From: Prevotellaceae bacterium UBA1075
GTDB taxonomy: Bacteria > Bacteroidota > Bacteroidia > Bacteroidales > Bacteroidaceae
Length of the DNA stretch: 8,196 bases
Direction of reading: 5' to 3'
Assembly (NCBI GenBank): GCA_002316015.1
Contig: DCCS01000036.1
Location: 19,780 to 27,975 of the forward strand
The position numbers and the translations under genes were made by a program. Shown one piece after another: positions 1-6,455 of the stretch (positions within the stretch are counted from its first letter, which is position 1; every line of letters starts with the position of its first letter). The notes below the pieces were generated by a model. It was not told where the DNA came from, searched no databases, and was given only the letters and a program-made list of their open reading frames with translations.

Positions 1-17
1 AGCTGAGCTATCCCGCC
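1..17 (-). tRNA. 5' end of a tRNA gene, cut by the window edge
   Basis: Read on the minus strand, the last 17 bases are GGCGGGATAGCTCAGCT. This fits a tRNA start: seven acceptor-stem bases (GGCGGGA), T8, A9, the D-stem strand GCTC, then A14 and G15. The gene runs off the left edge, so anticodon and isotype cannot be read. Support comes from a canonical Bacteroidetes promoter whose -7 box ends 18 bases upstream, leaving room for a short leader. It lies downstream of pncC on the same strand but appears to have its own promoter. The isotype is left open because several share the TAGCTCAGCT core. Confidence 0.75.
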
Positions 18-35
18 ATCCTTGCTTTTGCAGTG

Positions 36-66
36 CAAAGGTATGGCATTTTCACTTATGGACAAA
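36..66 (-). promoter_or_regulatory. Bacteroidetes-type promoter of the tRNA gene
   Basis: On the minus strand TTTG (63-66) is followed by exactly 19 bases and then TACCTTTG (36-43). This matches the known Bacteroides sigma consensus TTTG-N19-21-TAnnTTTG. Transcription should begin around position 28-30, roughly ten bases before the tRNA. A 13-bp odd palindrome, TTTGCA-G-TGCAAA (27-39), covers the end of the -7 box and the predicted start site. Confidence 0.75.
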
Positions 67-86
67 ACTTTTTACGCGCTTTTTCT

Positions 87-593
87 TCACGGCATGACGC
101 ACTGGCTGTCTTTCTCCTCCAGCCAAAGCTTGAAATGACGCAGCGCGGCGGCCACCGCACGGGCGGCATTGGCCTCGCGCCCCTCATTGCCCCTCAGGCA
201 CACGGAGTGCACCTCGGTGCCCGTGCCCCAGGCTATCCACACCGTCCCCTGCGGAATGGGGCCATTGCCCTGGCCTGTGTAGCCCGTGGAGGCAATGGCA
301 CAATGGGTGTGGAACAGGGCACAGGCACCCCTCACCATCTGCTCAGCCACAGGCCGGCTCACCACATCGTAGCGCAGGATGTCGGCCTCGCTCACACCCA
401 GGAACCGCTCCTTCAACTCGTTCTGGTAGGCCACCAGCCCGCCCTGGAAGTAGCCCGACGACCCGTCCACCGAGGTCAGGGCGGCCGCCATGCCACCACC
501 CGTGCAACTCTCGGCCGTGCTGAGCGTGAGGCCACGGCTGAGCATACGCTCCTGTATGGCCTGGCACAAAGGGTGCAGGATGTCACTGTTCAT
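87..593 (-). CDS. pncC: Nicotinamide-nucleotide amidase (stand-alone CinA C-terminal domain, PncC)
   Basis: This 168-residue protein is a single CinA C-terminal domain, the size expected for stand-alone PncC. The family deamidates nicotinamide mononucleotide to nicotinate mononucleotide in the cytoplasm, feeding NAD recycling. The signature TAESCTGG is at residues 26-33 with the probable catalytic Ser29. YQNELKERFLGV (56-67) matches the family's Tyr/Lys/Leu-Gly block. The usual GIAGPGG loop reads GYTGQGNGP (104-112), an unusual variant, followed by the expected QGTVWIA. I chose ATG at 593; a TTG at 599 is in frame but has no advantage. The ATG lies inside the preceding hydrolase gene (11-bp overlap), which suggests translational coupling. 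The N-terminal molybdopterin-binding-like half of full CinA is absent. No clear terminator follows. Confidence 0.88.
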   Translation of the reverse strand: MNSDILHPLCQAIQERMLSRGLTLSTAESCTGGGMAAALTSVDGSSGYFQGGLVAYQNELKERFLGVSEADILRYDVVSRPVAEQMVRGACALFHTHCAIASTGYTGQGNGPIPQGTVWIAWGTGTEVHSVCLRGNEGREANAARAVAAALRHFKLWLEEKDSQCVMP

Positions 594-1578
594 GGCCAAG
601 GGTATCGGCAGGGCGGTCCTGCGGGACGTACTCGCTCACGAAGGAGGCGACCCTGCGGGTGTATTCACCGGGATTGTCGGCATAGGAGCGGGCATGCCCG
701 CTGCCTTCACTCACCCATATCCTCTTGGGCCGGGGCTTGGCGGCATACAGGCGATAGACCATCCCGGTGGGCACGAAGGTGTCTTCGCCCCCGTGGATGA
801 AGAGCATGGGCAGGGGGCACCGCGCCACCTGGCCAAGGCTGCTGGCCTCACGGAAACTCCATCCGTAACGCTGAAGGCAGAGCCAGGACGTGGTGTGCAT
901 GAGCGGGAACGCCGGCAGGCGGAAGCGCGCGCGCAACTCGCCCGCAAACTCGTCCCACACGCCGGTGTAGCCACAATCCTCCACATACGCGCATATACAA
1001 GAGGGGGTGCGCTCGCCCGAAAGCATCATCACCGTGGCGGCACCCATCGAGATGCCGTGCAGCACCATGCGCGTGCCTCCGCCGAAAAGGCTGTCGGCCA
1101 CAGCCGACCACCGCAGGACATCCAGCCTGTCGAGCCATCCCATGTTGACGTGGTCTCCACCGCTCTGCCCGTGCCCGTACAGGTCGGGCATGAGAACGTT
1201 CATGCCCAGCAGGTGGTGGTAGATGTAGGCGATGTGCAGCATGTCCAGGCTACAGCAGCCGTAGCCATGCACCAGCAGGGCGGTGCGCCTGGTGGGAGAG
1301 GGGGCAGGCAGATACACGGCATGCAGCGGAGTGCCGGACACGGGGCTGAACGTGCCCAGGTCATGCAGGCCATGGTGGTCACGCAGGCTGTCGAGCCAGT
1401 CCTTCTGCCAGGGATACTCCCTGGCGTTCCTCTCCATCGCGCCCCGCGCGTCATACCTGTCCCGCACCGGGCAGAGCGAGTAGGAGAGCATATAGCCGCT
1501 GGCAAGCCACAGCCCGCCACCGGCCAGGAGTGCCACCAGCACCAGCGCTGCGGCCGCGACACGATACTTCTTGCTCAT
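583..1578 (-). CDS. Membrane-anchored alpha/beta hydrolase (serine hydrolase)
   Basis: This 331-residue protein begins with a basic start (MSKKYR) and one hydrophobic segment at about residues 7-30, an uncleaved anchor or signal peptide that should place the hydrolase domain outside the cytoplasm. The fold's landmarks are in order: LLVHGYG (101-107, oxyanion region), PDLYGHGQSGG (131-141), nucleophile elbow HGISMG (174-179) with Ser177, the acid in GGED (Asp266), and the base in GSGH (His295). The triad is complete. Family members of this kind are esterases, lipases or peptidases; the substrate cannot be read from sequence. It starts 53 bp after the hemolysin III-like gene, with no recognisable TAnnTTTG box in the gap, and its end overlaps pncC. 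A role on acyl esters would suit the neighbouring acyl-transfer gene, but that is inference. Confidence 0.88.
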   Translation of the reverse strand: MSKKYRVAAAALVLVALLAGGGLWLASGYMLSYSLCPVRDRYDARGAMERNAREYPWQKDWLDSLRDHHGLHDLGTFSPVSGTPLHAVYLPAPSPTRRTALLVHGYGCCSLDMLHIAYIYHHLLGMNVLMPDLYGHGQSGGDHVNMGWLDRLDVLRWSAVADSLFGGGTRMVLHGISMGAATVMMLSGERTPSCICAYVEDCGYTGVWDEFAGELRARFRLPAFPLMHTTSWLCLQRYGWSFREASSLGQVARCPLPMLFIHGGEDTFVPTGMVYRLYAAKPRPKRIWVSEGSGHARSYADNPGEYTRRVASFVSEYVPQDRPADTLGHEQ

Positions 1579-1631
1579 ATCTTAATGTACGAAAGAATGT
1601 TTTACGGTCACCTACGAGGGACGGGCGGGCA

Positions 1632-2240
1632 CTACGGATAAAGCAGGCACAGCACCGCGCCCGTGTGCGCCATGGCACCCAGGAGCACAAACACATGCCA
1701 GACGGCATGATAGCGGGGGTGCGCATCGTGGGCGAAGAACCAGGTGCCCGATGTGTAGAAAATCCCCTCGGCCAGCAGCAGGGCACCGACAAGCGGGCTG
1801 ATGCGGCTCACCACCTGCGGGGCAACGAGCAGCACGCTCCACCCCATCACGAGATAGACGGCAAGCGAGAGGCGGGGATAGCGTCCGAGAGCCTTTATCT
1901 TGTACACCGTACCAGCCGCCACAAGCACCCACTGCAGGACAAAGAGCGACCAGCCTGCCCAGCCACCCACGACACCGATGAGCAGGGGTGAGTAACTGCA
2001 GGCTATCATCAGATAGATGCTGATATGGTCGCAGCGGCGCAGCACGTCCTTGACCCTGCCCTGCGGCATCCAGTGATAGAGGGTGCTGGAGAGAAACATG
2101 AGGAACATTCCCACGACAAACAGGCTGACACCGAGTGCCATCTGCCATCCGAGCCGCGCGGCCGGACACGCCATCCAGGCACAGGAGAGCGCGAACACGA
2201 CCCCTGCCAGGTGAGTCCAGGTGTTGCCCTTCTCAGCCAT
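1632..2240 (-). CDS. Hemolysin III family / PAQR-type membrane protein
   Basis: This 202-residue protein has about seven hydrophobic helices and the conserved residues of the hemolysin III/PAQR family: SSTLYH (51-56, Ser52 and His56), DH in helix 3 (Asp71-His72, followed by IYLMIACSYSP), and HAVWH (His178, His182) near the last helix, plus His192. In the wider superfamily, which includes adiponectin receptors and alkaline ceramidases, such Asp/His residues bind zinc and support lipid amide or ester hydrolysis; bacterial members are mostly uncharacterised and 'hemolysin' is a historical name. Length is typical (about 200-220 residues). The ATG overlaps the end of the acyl-activating gene by 8 bp (ATGGCTGA), a sign of coupled translation and a shared transcript. 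It probably sits in the inner membrane. Confidence 0.9.
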   Translation of the reverse strand: MAEKGNTWTHLAGVVFALSCAWMACPAARLGWQMALGVSLFVVGMFLMFLSSTLYHWMPQGRVKDVLRRCDHISIYLMIACSYSPLLIGVVGGWAGWSLFVLQWVLVAAGTVYKIKALGRYPRLSLAVYLVMGWSVLLVAPQVVSRISPLVGALLLAEGIFYTSGTWFFAHDAHPRYHAVWHVFVLLGAMAHTGAVLCLLYP

Positions 2241-4704
2241 TGGCTATCATGGAGCGGATTTCCTCGGCCTGCTCGCCATAGTCCTTTCCGGGCGAAGGCT
2301 GCACGGCGGGCAGGTAGCGCACGCTGATGTGGCTGGGGCTTATAAGGGCATGGCCGCGTGGCATGGCCGCGTAGGCCCCGCTGATGCGCACCGGAACGAC
2401 CGGTACGCCCAGTTCCCTGCTCAGGATGGCAAAAGTCTTCTTGAAAGCGCCCACCTTCCCGTCATGTGTGCGTGAACCCTCGGGGAAGATGACCACGTTC
2501 TTGCCCTGCCTGAGCACCTCGGCCATCTTGAGGATTGAGTCCTTGAGGTTGGCGCGCTCCATCAGTATCACATTGTGACGGCGCGCTATCCTCTGCCTCA
2601 TGGCAGAGCGGAAGTGGTCCTCCTTGGCATAGAAATAGCACTGGCTCACAGTACTCCGCGAAAGGCCCGTCAGCACCAGGAGTCCGTCGAGGTAACTCTG
2701 GTGGTTGGCGGCCAGGATAAAGGGGCCGTGGGCGGGGATGTTCTCCGTGCCGGTGATGGAAAGCCGGTTGTATAGCCTGAAGAAGAGCCTGGCCAGGCGT
2801 ATGTGGAACGGGTAGCGCCACGAGGCGGTGGGCAGCGTGAGATGCCCGGCCGACCTGGCAAGCAGCGTGTGCCAGTCAATCTGCTCCACCTCCATGCGCG
2901 TCTTGCCGTCGACAACCATTTCGGCCAGGGCCGTCACATTGGCTATGCCGCCCATCTCATCGGCGTTGATTTTCATCCCGAAGGTGTTCTCGATGAAGTC
3001 CTGCAGCCCGACCTTGTCGAGGGAGTCAAACGCGAGGTCGGTCTCCAGGTGGTCGGTGGGGTGCACCGGCACGTGCTTCTCGTCCTGTATGTACTTCTTC
3101 AGTATCTGGTATTCGGGATAGGTGGGCTCCACCGCCTGGCTGTCCCGCGTGCCGCAGTCGTGGCGGCCTGCCTCCAGGATGGCCTTGAGCTTGAACCGCT
3201 GCAGTTTCTCCATCCTGGTGCGGGGCAGGTCACCATGATATACAAAGAGCCCCAGCACCCTCTTGTAGCCGGGGGAGGCGGCGTTGTAGGGCTCCAGCAC
3301 GAGTTTCTTGAGCGTCTGCTCCTGCTCCTGCTCGGTCTTCCCGAAAGCCCATTTCTCCTGCGGAACGATGATGGCGCGCAGCATGTCGCCGTCCTGCACC
3401 ACGGCGGCCTCGCGCACCAGGTCGGCATTCTTCTCCAGTTTGAACTCTATCTCGTCGGGCTGCACGTTCTTGCCATTACTCAGGACAATGGTTTCCTTCT
3501 TGCGCCCGGTGATGTAGATGCGCCCTTTCTCGTCCATGCGGGCAAGGTCGCCGGTGTGTATGTAGCCATCCGCGTCAATCACCTTGGCCGTCTCCTCGGG
3601 CTTCCCCCAGTAGCCCTGCATCACATTGGGGCCCTTGGCACAGAGTTCGCCGTCCACAATCTTGCACTCAACCGACGGCAGCGGAAGTCCCACACAGCCG
3701 GGAATGATGTCGCCGGGGCGCGTGAAGGCTATGATGGGAGCCGTCTCGGTCATGCCATAACCCTCGAGCACATCCAGCCCCAGGGTGCGCAGCCCGCGTC
3801 CCACCTCGACATCGAGGGCCGCTCCCCCGCTCACCAGATAGTCGATGTGCCCGCCCATCTTCTTCCTGACACTGCCAAACACCAGGCGTGAGAGCGAGCG
3901 GCTTCCAACCTTCGCACACAGGCTGAAGAGCATGCGGGTGGCCAGGTGCGCGTCCAGTTTCTTCTTGATGCCGGTGTATATGGATGTCCACAGGCGGGGC
4001 ACGCCAATCACGATGGACACCTGCCCGCGGCACAGGGTGTCCATGACATCCTTGCCCGACAGGCTGGGACAGATGGCCACGCCACCCCCGCGCACTATGG
4101 GAGCAATCATGCTTCCCTGCAGGGGGAGCACATGATGCAGGGGCAGGAGTATCATGGTGCGGCGGTGCTCGTTGAAGATGGGCACCTCGTCAGACACTCC
4201 CCTGATGTTGGCGAAAAGATTGGCAAAGGAGAGCATCACGCCCTTGGGTGACCCGGTGGTGCCCGACGTGTATATGATGAGCGCGGTGTCGGGGCCGTCG
4301 TAGCGTATGTCGGCAGGTTCCATGCCGGTGTCATCGGCATGTTCGAAATCCTCGATGAGCAGGATCCTGGGGCTTATGCCGGCCTTCTCCACAGCAGGGC
4401 GCAAGGTGTCGAGACGCTTGCGCGTGGTCCACACACAGGCAGGGCGGCAGTCATGCAACATATAGGCCAGCTCGTCCACAGTGGATGTGGCGTCCACCGG
4501 GACGGCGATGCCCCTGTTCAGCCACACCGAAAAGAAGGCATACAGCCAGCCCTCGCGGTTCTTGCTGAATATTACAGTCCTGGCTCCCGCTTCCTGGGGT
4601 GTCTGTCTTGCGAATAGAGTGACGCGCCTGAGCATCTCGGCATAACTCACCTTGCGCTCGCCTGCAATGATGGCCGTCTTGTGGTAATCCTTAATCATCG
4701 TCAT
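2233..4704 (-). CDS. Trifunctional acyl-activating enzyme - acyl carrier domain - PlsC acyltransferase fusion
   Basis: This 823-residue protein holds three domains. (1) AMP-binding acyl-activating enzyme, about 1-515: P-loop YTSGTTGSPKG (145-155), YGMTE (316-320), HTGD (383-386), GRKK (400-403), a long-chain fatty acyl-CoA synthetase-type signature over 379-420, and probable catalytic Lys500 in PRTRMEK. (2) Acyl carrier domain, about 525-600: FDSLDKVGL with Ser561 as the phosphopantetheine site. (3) 1-acylglycerol-phosphate acyltransferase, about 630-823: NHQSYLD (His668, Asp673) and FPEGSRT (740-746). E. coli Aas joins the two enzyme domains in the opposite order and uses free ACP; here the carrier is built in, so a fatty acid could be adenylated, loaded on Ser561 and passed to a lysolipid within one chain. 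All key residues are intact. ATG at 4704 is used; ATG at 4698 is also possible. It likely acts at the inner face of the inner membrane and heads the four-gene run. Confidence 0.92.
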   Translation of the reverse strand: MTMIKDYHKTAIIAGERKVSYAEMLRRVTLFARQTPQEAGARTVIFSKNREGWLYAFFSVWLNRGIAVPVDATSTVDELAYMLHDCRPACVWTTRKRLDTLRPAVEKAGISPRILLIEDFEHADDTGMEPADIRYDGPDTALIIYTSGTTGSPKGVMLSFANLFANIRGVSDEVPIFNEHRRTMILLPLHHVLPLQGSMIAPIVRGGGVAICPSLSGKDVMDTLCRGQVSIVIGVPRLWTSIYTGIKKKLDAHLATRMLFSLCAKVGSRSLSRLVFGSVRKKMGGHIDYLVSGGAALDVEVGRGLRTLGLDVLEGYGMTETAPIIAFTRPGDIIPGCVGLPLPSVECKIVDGELCAKGPNVMQGYWGKPEETAKVIDADGYIHTGDLARMDEKGRIYITGRKKETIVLSNGKNVQPDEIEFKLEKNADLVREAAVVQDGDMLRAIIVPQEKWAFGKTEQEQEQTLKKLVLEPYNAASPGYKRVLGLFVYHGDLPRTRMEKLQRFKLKAILEAGRHDCGTRDSQAVEPTYPEYQILKKYIQDEKHVPVHPTDHLETDLAFDSLDKVGLQDFIENTFGMKINADEMGGIANVTALAEMVVDGKTRMEVEQIDWHTLLARSAGHLTLPTASWRYPFHIRLARLFFRLYNRLSITGTENIPAHGPFILAANHQSYLDGLLVLTGLSRSTVSQCYFYAKEDHFRSAMRQRIARRHNVILMERANLKDSILKMAEVLRQGKNVVIFPEGSRTHDGKVGAFKKTFAILSRELGVPVVPVRISGAYAAMPRGHALISPSHISVRYLPAVQPSPGKDYGEQAEEIRSMIANG

Positions 4705-4726
4705 TGGTCGTTCTGTTTATATGAGC

Positions 4727-4763
4727 GCACCAGCCTGCGGGGTTCATGCCCACGGGCTGGTGC
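4727..4763 (-). other. Inverted repeat between the protease and acyl-activating genes
   Basis: In the 84-bp gap (4705-4788) a perfect 9-bp arm GCACCAGCC (4727-4735) pairs with GGCTGGTGC (4755-4763), and the loop contains a further GGGG/CCC pairing. No T-run follows on the minus strand, so this is not a standard intrinsic terminator. It could attenuate or process the transcript between the two genes. No TAnnTTTG box was found in the gap, so whether the acyl-activating operon has its own promoter is unclear. Confidence 0.5.
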
Positions 4764-4788
4764 CGCCTTGTGCCTGGCAGCCACGGTG

Positions 4789-6327
4789 CTACTCCACCCC
4801 GTCGGCGGTGGAAGCCTCGGCGGCAGCGTCATCGTCCACCTCGTCAATGGGCCCGTAGTGCTCTATGCCGCACTGGCGAAGCAGCCTCTTGTCCACGCCC
4901 AGGTCAGACTTCCGGGGAGTCCACTTGGGCACGGTGTACCCACCCAGTCCTTCCTTCAGGAACGGTTCAGCGGCTCCGGGATAGACCAGGCGGAAGTCGA
5001 TGGTCTTCTGGATGGCTCGCCTGTTGGGAATCTCCAGTTTCCCGTCCACGCTGCCATTGCCCCAGGGGTTGCGCATCGTCCACAGGTACTTGTCGGGCGA
5101 ACTGGTGTACATGAGCGTGAAGGCGTGCCCTGTCACGCTCTCCAGGGTGCCGCACACGAGCCCGCCTTTGTTGAAGCCTCCCACGCCCACCATGCCGTTC
5201 CGCATGGCCCAGTCCACCACCTTCTGCATCTCGCCCGGATAGAGCGTGCCTGGAGTGATGGCAAAACTGTTGCCGCATCCGGTGAATGGAGGGGCGGCAT
5301 GCTCGGTGCCGATGCCTTCGATGCCGTTGCAGCCAAATCGTGTCTCCCATTTCATGAGTGCCTTCTCGAGCACCGTGGCCCAGGTGACGGCATTGTTCTT
5401 GCCCGTGCACTGTGCCAGGTTGCCGTTGCCGTCGCACAGGAACTTGTTGTCGACCACCACGGTCACGGGGTTGCCCTTCGGGTCATACATCTTCACAGAG
5501 TACTTGTTGCCCTCCTGCGTGATGATGTCCTTTATGAAGGCCGGGTACATATAGGCGAATGACGCCAGCACGGCGCACATGCAGCAGTTGCCTATGGCGT
5601 GCTGGTTGACATCGGCCGGAGTGGGATCCGTATAGGGATAGAGCTTCACCGCCTTGGCCGTCCACTTGTTGTAATTGCCCACCGTAAACGATGGCTGGTT
5701 GCCGGCATCGGCGAGCCACGCCTTGTCCTCGTCGGTGGCGGCCCCAAAACTCTCGAAGTGCCTGCCCATGGGTGTCTTGGTGGAGTTGGACGACCCGCTC
5801 TTGTATCTCGCTATGACCTGCTCGGCTGTGGCCAGTTCGGCGCGGTTCGGGAAACTCTCCACCTCGGACACCTCGCGCGCCGCTGTGGCCGACTTATAGA
5901 AGTATCTCCACACAGTCCCCGTCTTGAGCACCATCAGGTCACTCTCGTTGGCGGCAATGGTGTAGGTGGTCTTCCTGCCCGTGGAGCGCGACACGGCGTC
6001 AAATGACTTCTTGTCCTCGCTGTATTCCAGGTCATACACCTCCTCGCCGCTGCTCTTCAGCCACTTGAGCACGGTGCCGCTGAAAGTCAACTTCTCCGAC
6101 CCGTCATAGTGCACGGTGCTGCCTCCCATCACACGGTAGCCCAGGTACCAGTAGCCGTCCAGTTGGCCAGGCTCGCCCTGGGGCATCACCTCCATGTACT
6201 GGATTTGTGACACATCGTAGGACACCACGCTGTTGTCCGTGAGTGTGATGTCGAGCCGCTGGGCTGTCGCGGCCGAGCCGCACAGTACCGCAAGCAGCAT
6301 CTGCGCTGTGAATCGTTTCATTTTCAT
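4789..6327 (-). CDS. Exported calpain-like cysteine protease (peptidase family C2)
   Basis: This 512-residue protein starts with a signal peptide (MKMKRF, then a hydrophobic core, probable cleavage after ATA at residue 22); no good lipobox is present. Residues 24-48 are the ITLTDNSVVSYDVSQIQYMEV-like region seen at the N-terminus of many secreted Bacteroidetes proteins. Residues about 55-150 look like a small lipocalin-like beta domain (LDGYWYLGY, SEKLTFSG). The catalytic part matches calpain: Gln242 six residues before Cys248 (AIGNCC), TWATVLEKALMKW (315-327, calpain's W..LLEKA block), GHAF with His401, and RNPWGNG with Asn420. Triad and oxyanion Gln are intact. The calpain-like Tpr protease of Porphyromonas gingivalis is a precedent. 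There are no EF-hands or visible T9SS C-terminal domain; the tail is acidic (EVDDDAAAE). ATG 6327 is preferred over the in-frame upstream codon at 6453, which lies beyond the promoter; ATG 6321 is an alternative. Confidence 0.88.
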   Translation of the reverse strand: MKMKRFTAQMLLAVLCGSAATAQRLDITLTDNSVVSYDVSQIQYMEVMPQGEPGQLDGYWYLGYRVMGGSTVHYDGSEKLTFSGTVLKWLKSSGEEVYDLEYSEDKKSFDAVSRSTGRKTTYTIAANESDLMVLKTGTVWRYFYKSATAAREVSEVESFPNRAELATAEQVIARYKSGSSNSTKTPMGRHFESFGAATDEDKAWLADAGNQPSFTVGNYNKWTAKAVKLYPYTDPTPADVNQHAIGNCCMCAVLASFAYMYPAFIKDIITQEGNKYSVKMYDPKGNPVTVVVDNKFLCDGNGNLAQCTGKNNAVTWATVLEKALMKWETRFGCNGIEGIGTEHAAPPFTGCGNSFAITPGTLYPGEMQKVVDWAMRNGMVGVGGFNKGGLVCGTLESVTGHAFTLMYTSSPDKYLWTMRNPWGNGSVDGKLEIPNRRAIQKTIDFRLVYPGAAEPFLKEGLGGYTVPKWTPRKSDLGVDKRLLRQCGIEHYGPIDEVDDDAAAEASTADGVE

Positions 6328-6374
6328 AGGTCTATTGAATTGGTAAGTCGTGTATCTGCAAGCTATCTTCCAGG

Positions 6375-6382
6375 CAAAGTTA
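6375..6382 (-). promoter_or_regulatory. -7 box of the calpain-like protease gene
   Basis: On the minus strand TAACTTTG lies 47 bases before the protease ATG, matching the Bacteroidetes -7 consensus TAnnTTTG. A -33 TTTG at standard spacing is absent; the nearest TTG (6405-6407) is about three bases too far. The predicted leader is about 40 nt. It confirms that translation does not begin at the longer open frame's 6453 codon. Confidence 0.6.
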
Positions 6383-6426
6383 ACACTTTTTTCCTCATGG
6401 CACACAAGCCTGCGGCACAAAAGCGG

Positions 6427-6434
6427 TAACTTTG
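6427..6434 (+). promoter_or_regulatory. -7 box of the GNAT acetyltransferase gene
   Basis: TAACTTTG on the plus strand matches the Bacteroidetes -7 consensus and is identical to the divergent protease box 44 bp away. Its end is 21 bases before the ATG at 6456, so the leader is very short, about 15 nt. No clear -33 TTTG is present at 19-21 bases upstream. Confidence 0.6.
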
Positions 6435-6455
6435 TCCAGACATAAGCACACAAGC

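Noticed and set aside
490..1641. Plus-strand open frame of 383 codons antisense to the hydrolase
   Set aside because: It is antisense to a gene with a complete hydrolase triad, has a composition rich in His, Arg, Gly and Ala typical of GC-rich antisense frames, and shows no domain.
2803..3891. Plus-strand open frame of 362 codons antisense to the acyl-relay gene
   Set aside because: The minus strand carries clear AMP-binding, carrier and acyltransferase motifs; this frame is a compositional shadow without recognisable motifs.
4681..5562. Plus-strand open frame of 293 codons over the protease end
   Set aside because: It spans the protease C-terminus and the intergenic hairpin, and has no domain, promoter or plausible start context.
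4789..6327. Streptopain-type (C10) peptidase
   Set aside because: The secreted Bacteroidetes leader suggested it, but the Gln-x5-Cys, W..VLEKA, GHAF and RNPWG blocks follow calpain family C2.
6258..6327. Lipoprotein signal peptide on the protease
   Set aside because: The Cys at residue 16 is preceded by Ala-Val-Leu; Leu at -1 is not accepted in a lipobox, while a normal Ala-Thr-Ala cleavage site follows.
6328..6453. Extended N-terminus of the protease starting at 6453
   Set aside because: The extension contains the promoter box at 6375-6382 and would bury the signal peptide 42 residues inside the protein.
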